64,000 nucleotides of DNA, from the NCBI GenBank assembly GCA_013420905.1, contig JAAXNY010000004.1, positions 1,364,001 to 1,428,000 of the forward strand, given 5' to 3'. Under the pieces are notes generated by a model. It worked only from the letters and a program-made list of their open reading frames with translations. It was not told the DNA's origin and did no database searches. Made by a program: the position numbers and the translations under genes. Below are positions 56,192 through 64,000 of this stretch, piece after piece (position 1 is the first letter of the stretch; each line of letters opens with the position of its first letter). Origin of the DNA: Collybia mongolica. Its lineage: Eukaryota; Basidiomycota; Agaricomycetes; Agaricales; Clitocybaceae.

Positions 56192-56407
56192 TCAGGCGAA
56201 GACGACTTCCTGAAGATTTTCGGCCTCCATGTGCATGTATTCGTCGTTGGGCTCAATCCCGGTGCCTTGTGCGCGAAGACTGACAAGGCATCTCATCCAG
56301 CGTGTCCCATCGCCCTGCCTCGCGTACATCAGTGACGAGGATGATCATTCCGCGCCCACCATCTTCCGTGCATCGCCCGAACGATCATTTGGCCCTTCAC
56401 GAAACAT
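56192..56407 (-). CDS. candidate micro-gene of 56 codons, uncertain
   Basis: A short minus-strand stretch with good coding look: SLRAQGTGIEPNDEYMHM then EAENLQEVVFA to TGA at 56192-56194. With a 46-nt GT-AG intron (donor after ARKM, acceptor CAG before GDGTRW) and ATG at 56405-56407 it would encode 56 residues. The start is only 3 nt beyond the stop of the O-fucosyltransferase-like gene on the same strand, which is odd for a eukaryote. It may instead be an alternative 3' exon of that gene (a GTAAAC donor is present near its end) or chance. No family recognised. Confidence 0.3.
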
Positions 56408-56410
56408 TTA

Positions 56411-58057
56411 TTATCCTCTCTGAACAATGGGTTTACCGTGGTACGTCCTCCATAAGATATCCTGTACAAAACTACTAAACGTACTTTTCTCGGTGCCCAC
56501 AACCTTCCAAGAATGTGCAACAACCATGGCATCCAGAAAAGGGAGCAAGAATTCACCCAGCATGACCCCATCATCACCATTCTGCAGTTGTCTCAAGGGC
56601 GTAAAATCAGTGGCAAAATCGGAAAGATAAAAAATGCACGGAAATATTTTGTGGAACCTTGCGAGTAAAGGGTTGACGAGTGGGTTTGGGACATCTGTGG
56701 AGATGAATAATGGTGTGTTGAGACGAGATAATTGACGACGGACGTGAAGCTGGCCTCTGCAATGTAGTTTTGGAAGTGATGACCTTATCTGCATCGCTTG
56801 TGTCAGTGTAAAGTCAGGGGTCGCGCTTTTGAGATCGAGGGTCATAAGTGGTACATCAATCGTTGAACCCTGACCCGCCGTGCGGAAAGTAGATTCTAGC
56901 TCTAACGTTTCTTCCACTGTGAATTCAAGGACTTGATGCAGAAGTTTCCACCAGATTGATCGCACGTTGTCTTCTGCGTTCCTTCGAAATTCCCCATCAC
57001 CAAGACGCACGTGAACTCCAAGATATGGATCACCCATAGATTTTGCTATTGAGGTCGCAGCATTAACGAGGGTGGGGTTTGAGAAACTCATACTCTGTCG
57101 TACATTTCCGCGTATGGAGATGTTGGTTGCATTCTTGAGTCTTAGGCGGGAAGATCCAAAGAGGGTACCAAATTGCAGGAGTCGGTGCTTTAAGATAGCG
57201 AGGTCAGGGAGGTAAAGACTTTCAGAGAACTTGTGGGCCAGAGGAGAACTGTCGGTAAGAGTATCGAGAAAGCGATATTGGTATGGAGTGCTATCCTTGA
57301 ACATGTAGATTTCTTTCTCTGACATCCTTAAGTGTTCCGTAATCCAATCATCGGTCATATTCCAGCGTTGGAGCAGTTGCTGGTGCATTGTAATTTCCGT
57401 TAGATTGACTAGCCAGTCCCACGTAATGTGAGTGTATCCAAAGTAGTCGAGACATTCTAGCGGACTGGGAATATATGATGGAACTTGAGGGCAATGATAT
57501 AAACCATGTTTATCGGATAAGACGAGAAACTTTTTTAGCGCATCGAAATTAACGTAACGAAGGGGTTTGTCGCCAAGACGTATGGGTGGCATGAGCAGAG
57601 TTCGATTAAGAATACGAGAGAGCACTAGGGCATTCTCAAATGCAATGCGCTGGTTGTGAAAACCACTGTGTGGGAGGTATGCCAGGTATTTTTCGTGAGG
57701 ATCGTCCGTGGGCGTCGATGGTCGGTAGAATTTAACGGGGTTTACTTGGGGTTGTTGATCAGCGACCTCGAGTGGAGTGGACACACTAGTCGCCCACCTC
57801 GTGACAAAGAGATAGTAAGCCGTTCCGAAGCAGCTTAGACAAGAAAATGTGAGAAGCACAAGTAGGACAGCGAGGTAAGGATTGGTGACGAGATTGTCTT
57901 TTGGTCTTCTTCGAGCTTTAGTAAAAGAGTTACCCGTCAAATCTTTCATCGGTAAACGCTGCAGAGGCGCCTTCATTCGAAAGGCGCCACGTTCCAGGGC
58001 TACCGATGGCGAGGCATTAGCATCGTTTGTCACGGTACTGATTCTGAAAGGAATCAT
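56411..58057 (-). CDS. GDP-fucose O-fucosyltransferase-like type II membrane protein
   Basis: 548 residues, intronless. A cytosolic N-terminus of about 60 residues is followed by one signal anchor (LAVLLVLLTFSCLSCFGTAYY), so it is a Golgi/ER type II protein. The lumenal part shows LAYLPHSGFHNQRIAFENAL, the substrate-binding start of the O-FucT fold, followed by RILNRTLLMPPIRLG. GVHVRLGDGEFRRNAE matches the HxRxGD-type motif near the GDP-fucose site. N-glycosylation-type NRT, NLT and NMT sites are present. Basidiomycete relatives are annotated as CigA-like or O-fucosyltransferases; acceptor and activity are unproven. Divergent from the HAD gene with about 280 bp between starts. Confidence 0.8.
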   Translation of the reverse strand: MIPFRISTVTNDANASPSVALERGAFRMKAPLQRLPMKDLTGNSFTKARRRPKDNLVTNPYLAVLLVLLTFSCLSCFGTAYYLFVTRWATSVSTPLEVADQQPQVNPVKFYRPSTPTDDPHEKYLAYLPHSGFHNQRIAFENALVLSRILNRTLLMPPIRLGDKPLRYVNFDALKKFLVLSDKHGLYHCPQVPSYIPSPLECLDYFGYTHITWDWLVNLTEITMHQQLLQRWNMTDDWITEHLRMSEKEIYMFKDSTPYQYRFLDTLTDSSPLAHKFSESLYLPDLAILKHRLLQFGTLFGSSRLRLKNATNISIRGNVRQSMSFSNPTLVNAATSIAKSMGDPYLGVHVRLGDGEFRRNAEDNVRSIWWKLLHQVLEFTVEETLELESTFRTAGQGSTIDVPLMTLDLKSATPDFTLTQAMQIRSSLPKLHCRGQLHVRRQLSRLNTPLFISTDVPNPLVNPLLARFHKIFPCIFYLSDFATDFTPLRQLQNGDDGVMLGEFLLPFLDAMVVAHSWKVVGTEKSTFSSFVQDILWRTYHGKPIVQRG

Positions 58058-58339
58058 ATAACTTTCATTCTTTCGTTAGCGCATTATAGTGGGGGTAGAG
58101 ATTGTTGACTCTAATTCACCTTTGAATCACCGGGTGTTCGACTTGGTTTTGCTCGCACGATGAGCAATTCGGTGTTCACAAAGGAAATTCAACGCGACCG
58201 TGACTGTGATGCCCAGCAATTCAACATGATGACACGTGGTGTTACTCTCGTGAACGTTGCTGTTCAGATGTTCAGAACTCGGTACTCAGGAGCCGGTACG
58301 AACTTGTATTGAGGCTAATTGCTGCTAACTGGTTCTACG
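58058..58339. promoter_or_regulatory. divergent promoter between O-FucT-like and HAD genes
   Basis: 282 bp between two start codons facing away. No TATA or E-box is obvious. Confidence 0.5.
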
Positions 58340-60168
58340 ATGCCACCACGCTTCCCGCCATCCTACTTGCGACGACCATGCCGTACTCCTACCGCAAGCC
58401 TTGTCTTTTCTAGGTCTAGGTATATACAAGGGTCGGGACCAAATTTGAAAGCTAGGATACCGCAGGGCAGGCCAACGGTACCCCCACTCGCCTTCGTTTT
58501 TGATATTGTAAGTTATGACAAATGTAAGTTGGTGGCCATCTTCGGGAAGACTGATCGGTTGATCCGTTGTAGGATGGTGTTCTGCTGCATGGACCGAATG
58601 TACTTCCAGCCACCCGAAATGGACTGAAGTATTTGCATGACAATCCTTTCGGGTGGTGGGTGATCAGACCAAATGCGCGGAGTAGTTGAGCTTGATGGCT
58701 CAATTTTTTTTTAAAACAGCGAGATACCTTTTGTCTTGGTGTGTCATCTATTACGGGCAATCCTTGTGGTATTGACGTTTTGTTCAGTTGACGAACGGAG
58801 GGGGGGTTTCTGAGAAGTCTAGGAGTGAAAAGCTCACGAAGCAGTTAGATATCGAGGCGAGTGTTTATCACATGTGTCCTGGGTCAATACGGAAATACGT
58901 TTCTCCAAGGTCGCACCGAGTCAATTCATACAATCCCACACAGTACTGAAAATACTGGCTCGCGAGTATTTCAACAAATCTGTTTTGATTCTGGGAGGCC
59001 AGCTTGATGCCGCACGGAAAGTAGCAGAAGAGTTTGTAGTTTGAAATCATAATCTTCGCCAAGGTTGACGTTAATTCCGTTCAGGTATGGCTTCAAGAAG
59101 GCATATACAACGGCCGACGTTCTAGCTTGGAACTCATCGCAAGTACTCCTGTCTCATAACAGACCACCAGTTCACCAAAAAAGTTCAGAGCTTGGCCGTT
59201 TTATACGCTTTCCTCTTTGGAACAACAAACCGTTAGAGTCTGTCTTTCTCCCTTCATCTCCAGTAATCCAGTGAATAAACTTGTTTCGACATTGTACAGC
59301 AGGTGGACTTCAGCCAAGAACCAATATCTGCTGTTTTTGTATTCCATGACCCTCGGAATTGGGGGTTAGATGGTAGAATATTCTCATCTAGAGCGTGTTT
59401 CCATTGATTGACAATCAGTATTTTTCCTCAGTACAAATTCTCTGTGATGTCATTCAATCGGGTGGGATCATTGGGAATCCATATGTACCACCATCGCAAC
59501 AACTTTCAAACCCCATCGAAGTTGTTTTCTGCAATCCAGATCTCCTTTGGCAGTCCGATTTTACCCGCCCAAGGCTAGGTCAAGGCGCATTCAAGGAAGC
59601 ATTTCAGGCTGTTTATAAGGTGCAAGCTCCTCACTACTGGTTCCGAAGAAGAAGTTGAATTTTTCACATCAGTCCCTGACGGGAGTAACATATCCCTATA
59701 TCCAGTATGGAAAACCCAGCCAAGCAACGTATAAGTTTGCTGAACAAGTTCTTACTGATCGAGTGGAAGAAATGTATGGTATCAAAAAACTACCTCACGT
59801 GTGCGCACTTTCTCCTTGTATATACATTTCTTCACATACTAACCCCTCTGAGAAGGTATATGATTGGAGGTGAGATTTATGAATGTCGACCTCATGATTG
59901 GATACTTACTGAATGCCCGAAGACAACCCGGAATCAGGTACAGTCATTTGGGGTTATCACTATATGTTCATATGACAAAAACGCTGAGGGTCTAGATATT
60001 GCAGGCGCCAACGCTGCAGGGTGGTCTTCAATACTAGTGCACACCGGGGTCTATGATCCACAACAGGGTCCGCCCACACATCAGCCAACCTTTGAGGCTG
60101 AGCATGTAGAGCAAGCAATTCGTTCTGCGATTAATCTGTGGGCAGAGGCCGGGGAGAGGAAGTGGTGA
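58340..60168 (+). CDS. HAD-superfamily hydrolase, CECR5/HDHD5 type
   Basis: Phosphatase-like HAD protein, probably mitochondrial. Many short exons restore one protein. Arg-rich presequence (MPPRFPPSYLRRPCRTPTA), then LAFVFDI joined to DGVLLHGPNVLP gives HAD motif I (DxDG). LLTNGGGVSEKSRSEKL is the family motif II (TNGGG). SHTVLKILAREYFNKSVL, AVFVFHDPRNWGLD, QILCDVIQSGGIIGNP and VVFCNPDLLWQSDFTRPRLG are CECR5-type segments. GVTYPYIQYGKPSQATY supplies the motif III Lys. YMIGDNPESDIAGANAAGW is motif IV. Stop TGA 60168. Donor and acceptor sites at every break were chosen to keep these motifs; all known HAD residues are present. Confidence 0.85.
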
Positions 60169-60512
60169 AATATATACAGTTAGTTTGTGTTTATGGCGTG
60201 TCTAGCGTACGCGTCACCTTGATTCGTGGTCGGTTGGTGCATGAAATGTAAGTTCACAAGAATGATTGTGGCATGCCAGCGAATGGCAGCAACATCAGAT
60301 ATCTTGACAGGACCTTCCATAAACGGTGTGAGGTTCTGATGCTTGCCGAGTACGGCGGATCGCTCAACACAAGCCGAAGGGCCCCAGTTAGTTTACTTTC
60401 AATGCGCTTGTCCGACCACCTTGAGGCTGACTGCCTTCAGACTTCCGTTCAGTTTCCCTTCTAATTTACGTTTTAGTTGGCTTAGGCAGGTTATAGTGCC
60501 TCTTCACCAACC
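60169..60512. promoter_or_regulatory. intergenic, promoter of the zinc-finger regulator
   Basis: 344 bp; pyrimidine-rich just before the ATG at 60513. No gene recognised. Confidence 0.4.
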
Positions 60513-63232
60513 ATGGACGTACAGAGAGACCCGCTCGAGCCTTCCCCAGATCAGCCAATGGAGTTCAGGAAGAAGGATGGTTCTTTATCCAAGATGCGCA
60601 ATCATAGGGGCAACATACCAATATTGCCCCAGACAAAGCTTTGCCCTCACTGTCCCGCTAAGTTTACTCGCACAACCCACCTAAACCGCCATCTCCGTAC
60701 CCGTGAGTCACCCAGCGCGGTATCATCCAAGAAGGGCACTGATGTACCTTCAAAGACACGAACGAAAGGCTACACCGGTGTGATGTGGGTGTCAGCCCTA
60801 AAATAATTTGTGGGATGATGCTGATTTTGATTAGACGTGCGACTCGCAATTCACTCGTAGTGATCTCCTAACCAGACACAAGAAGAGCTGTAATGACCCG
60901 TGAGTGGGTTGTGGAACCCGGTAGCGCTTGCTAGTTACTGACATGCCCGGACAGAACAAGTCGCACTCGTCGCAAGTCATGCGCGTCCTGTATGGAATCG
61001 AAGATAAAATGTGACAGGCAGTATCCTTGTTCCAAGTGCGCGACTCGAGGGAAGGATTGTGTGTTCACGGGTCCAGGGAGGCGGGTTTCCGTTGTGACGA
61101 GGCCTCTTCCAACCCCACAAACTGTGTCAACGTATATAAATCCCCCACCGGACGACCCGAAGGCTCCTTCGATTATGTATTCCCCAGCACCCCAAACCGG
61201 CCACTCTTTTTCAAACGGATCATTTCACGTCGAAGAGGAAGAGGAAATGCTAAGAGCTAGCATGTCCATGCCTTCCTTCTCAGACCATAAGTCCTCGCCG
61301 TCCTCATCGGACTTCAATTCGAGTAGTTCGATGACCAACCTCTACCTCTCTTCGACTTCGAATCACGAGTCTGAGCGCCTGGTACCTGTAAATAGCCACT
61401 TATCGGCTGTCTATGCCAACGACGTGTTCGCGCCCTTCTTCAGCTCCGTTTTTTCCCAGTTGCCACCAACTGTGTCGATGACGGATGGTTGCGACATAAG
61501 GTGGACTGGCATTGATATGCGAAGCAGTTCTCCGGAAGCCCTCCATTTTCTTCAAGGGACCACACCACGCACCCTTTCAAGCTCTGGATCGTTTGACGAT
61601 GGTCAGCCCTTTGAGGCAGGACTGGCGTTCCCTTCTTCTCTCATGCTCCGACCAGCTTCGAACGATGTTCAGCACTCACCAGTTGACGGAGCAAATAACA
61701 ACCCTGATGAGTCTGAACTGCAACATTATTGTACGTTTGTCTTCTTCTACGACACAACGCTATACTGATCATCCCTAAGTATATCTCTTCGTATCAGCAT
61801 TTCTACCCCAAATACCTGTCGTCCATCCGTCGACATTCACTCCCACCAACAAGCCACATATACTCTTGTGTGCGATGTATGCTTGTGGCGCTCTTTTCGT
61901 CAAGACACGAAAGGCGGCAGCGTTTATATCACACACATTAGCTTCTGCGAGAGAAGCACTGGTCCAAGAATTCGTGAGTGCTTTTAATACATTCGTTTCA
62001 GAAAGGGGTTCTTATACTTGCGTCCGGTTGTGGCAGGGAAAAAATCCAACCGATTCTTCTGACCAGATACACCTTATTTTGGCAGTAGTATTGTTACAGA
62101 CCATTGGGCTATTCCATCAACAACCAGGTCAGCGCGCATCGTCAAGTATTTATCATGGCATGCTAGTCATGGTGAGTACAGTGCGGCGTGGGCATAACTT
62201 TATTGATCCGACCTCCTTAGATGATTCGACGAACCGGATTAATCTCGAAAAATGCACACTGGACGCCAGGAAGCCCTACAGAAGCTCCTCTAGAAACGCT
62301 ATGGCGGGAGTGGATTGTCAGTGAGACGACAAAACGGCAGGTTACACCGTATGTGCACTCAGAGTTATTGTTGACATGAGAGTTGACAGTGCGATCTGGT
62401 GGTCCTATCTACATGACTGCTGTCATAGCATATACTTTGCGCTCCCGTCATCCTATCACCTCAGCGAAATCGAGCTCAACCTACCTTGCGACGGGAGTCT
62501 TTGGCAGGCTGCCACTTCCACAGATTGGTTTATGGCACTCCAGGCGCCATCATTATACGGGAATTCCAATTCTCGACTCATAGGAATGAGTATGTCAAGA
62601 TGCTTGTCAACACTATCAGAGACGCGCCTTGCGGCAATCCACATCCCGCTGAGTCCGTTCGCGCACTTCATTCTTATACACGCAATTCTCCGGGATCTAT
62701 TTGTGACTTGCGTGGAAGGCCGGCTCTCGAAGGCAGCAAGTGACGCGAGTGACAGTGACACAGTCAATCGAGAGATCTACAGGCTACAGTACGCCCTGCA
62801 CAATTGGTTGCAGAATTGGTTAAATTCGCCGGAGCTGCCGAAAGTCCAAGACCCCAATGATGAGCCACCCTTCATCAACAATGGTGCGTGTCATTGGGCA
62901 TTGGCTTTACACAACTTACTAAGATCGTTTTATCATCAGTGCTCCCTTTCTATTGGCTCGGTCAGGTGTCCCTTCTGGCCTACCAAGAGTCGCTACCCCC
63001 GTTTGAGCAGGATTTCCCGAATGACCTCAAGGTGAAGGTTGAGGTTAGATTCCGCTTGGTCAAACAGTGGCTGAAACACATCCGTGGCTTCCTGAAAAAC
63101 AACGATGATCAACAGCCAACGTTGTTTTGGGACGAGCTGATGAGAATTCGTCTCCAGACATGGCAGCAAGAAATCGATGGAGATAGCGCGGATGACCAAG
63201 AAGGTTTGCTTGGCTTCTTTCCGGAACATTAG
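60513..63232 (+). CDS. transcription factor with two C2H2-type fingers and Zn2Cys6
   Basis: Nuclear DNA-binding regulator. Exon 1 (MDVQRDPLEPSPDQPMEF) holds the first finger CPHCPAKFTRTTHLNRHLRTH, whose last His is completed across an intron. A small exon TNERLHRCD follows, then TCDSQFTRSDLLTRHKKSC, a C2HC-type second finger. The Zn2Cys6 cluster is CASCMESKIKCDRQYPC...CSKCATRGKDC, spacing C-x2-C-x6-C-x5-C-x2-C-x6-C. After a Ser/Pro-rich linker comes a fungal-specific TF domain (AMYACGALFVKTRKAAAF, then VDSAIWWSYLHDCCHSIYFAL and WFMALQAPSLYG) over several introns. The end is FPEH* at 63232. C2H2 plus Zn2Cys6 in one protein is known but uncommon in fungi. Intron borders between 61735 and 62960 are approximate. 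Confidence 0.85.
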
Positions 63233-63827
63233 ATGGTGCGAGACACCCGAAGGCTCCAGTGATGCATATGTATTATCTAAGTTGATTTCGTCAGTAATTA
63301 TACCTGGGTTTTGCTGAAGCAACGTAAAGGAATGGGGAGTGTTGATGATAAAGACCAGGATGTTGGTCAGTGAGGTGATAGAGATATATGTAACGGCATG
63401 GAGTGGGTCAACCAATAAGTGGGTCTGGATGAAAGTGGATTGAGAATGGGAAAGCGTGGACATGTAAGGCATTACCTTATTTCCAAGCCGTGCCCATGGT
63501 CGTCCCCTGTGCCCCCGCGGCTGTCCCTCGCCGAGAAAGTCACACCTCTAGGTCACCTGCATGTGGAAACCCTTGTCCTGTCCAAATGGTAAGAACATAA
63601 CACGGAGAATATTCAGAGTACTCAAACCAGAGTTGCAGAACGTCTATAATAAGCGAGCACACAAGCGACTATGGAGTTAATGTATGTGATAGACTAGTTG
63701 TTTCTCGTGACTCTGTGCTACTTGATCGTATACGCGTCGACGCCACACTGACGCGTCCAAGTATTTCCCATCACGTGATTAAAGGATTATCGCTTCAGAA
63801 GATTGAATAACTTAACAAAAGTGTTGC
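63233..63827. promoter_or_regulatory. intergenic with a CACGTGA box
   Basis: 595 bp before a partial gene. TCACGTGATT at 63771-63780 lies about 50 bp before the ATG at 63828. No gene recognised. Confidence 0.45.
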
Positions 63828-64000
63828 ATGCTCCCTTCACCAGCGTCCTTTGCCAGACGACGGCCCTTTCGACAAAATGCCTCTATTCCTCGTCAGAAAT
63901 TCGTTAACTTTCTGCTCAGTAGGACACGAGTGACAAACTTAGGCTTTCTTCTTCTGGCTTCTGCTCTTCTCGTCTCGCTACTCTTCAACCTTTTACACAT
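63828..64000 (+). CDS. start of a type II membrane protein (3' end outside window)
   Basis: 57 codons open to the window edge from ATG 63828: a basic Arg-rich cytosolic stretch (FARRRPFRQNA, FLLSRTR) then a signal anchor NLGFLLLASALLVSLLFNLL. The layout fits a Golgi glycosyltransferase or similar type II protein, but no catalytic domain is in the window, so the family is unknown. Confidence 0.55.
   Translation, partial: MLPSPASFARRRPFRQNASIPRQKFVNFLLSRTRVTNLGFLLLASALLVSLLFNLLH

Overview
The window looks like nuclear DNA of a filamentous basidiomycete, most likely an Agaricomycete. Most genes are broken by many 45-65 nt GT-AG introns. The protein set is typical of that group: a KAR2-type Hsp70, MED12, a CSC1-like channel, DAD2, VTS1, a P450, BTB proteins and a C2H2/Zn2Cys6 regulator. 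The species cannot be fixed from sequence alone. Most genes had to be joined across introns by hand; splice sites were chosen by reading-frame continuity and family motifs.

Layout. 1-2544: ER chaperone KAR2/BiP, missing only its extreme 5' end. 2545-4504: about 2 kb with no recognisable gene. 4505-5789 (-): a multi-pass membrane protein. 6014-18771: a four-level nested transposon block. 18779-20659: an orphan acidic protein and a membrane protein. 21435-35617: SCY1-like pseudokinase, CSC1-like channel, DAD2 (-) and MED12. 35898-43076 (all -): RING protein with a SUMO-interacting-type motif, a newly assembled 53-residue secreted peptide gene, a cytochrome P450 and a BTB protein. 43293-49855: a small DMAC1-like protein, mitochondrial-type enoyl-CoA hydratase, two tandem YCII proteins, a second BTB protein and a Mtf2-like mitochondrial protein. 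50026-58057 (-): a Vilse-type RhoGAP, VTS1, a possible micro-gene and an O-fucosyltransferase-like protein. 58340-64000 (+): CECR5-type HAD hydrolase, a C2H2 + Zn2Cys6 regulator and the start of a type II membrane protein.

The transposon block is the most striking region. A 5'-truncated LINE (LINE-A) with a poly(A) tail and a 15-bp target duplication sits 7 bp upstream of the start codon of the orphan gene at 18779. It is interrupted by a second truncated LINE (LINE-B; own poly(A), 14-bp duplication). LINE-B is interrupted by a Ty3/gypsy chromovirus (LTRs TG...CA, 5-bp duplication). One LTR of the chromovirus carries a Tc1-type DNA transposon (TA duplication, 212-bp terminal inverted repeats) with an intact DD34E transposase. 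The order of insertion is therefore unambiguous. The two LTRs differ by eight transitions plus one 57-bp repeat unit, and all eight transitions are at CpG. Two stop codons and a lost catalytic aspartate in pol also fit CpG to TpG change. This suggests cytosine methylation, or a RIP-like process, acting on the block.

Functionally the window is a mix of housekeeping genes (secretory folding, transcription, kinetochore, tRNA export/COPI traffic, fatty-acid oxidation, mRNA decay, mitochondrial expression) and accessory genes (P450, secreted peptide, BTB, TF). No biosynthetic cluster is evident around the P450.
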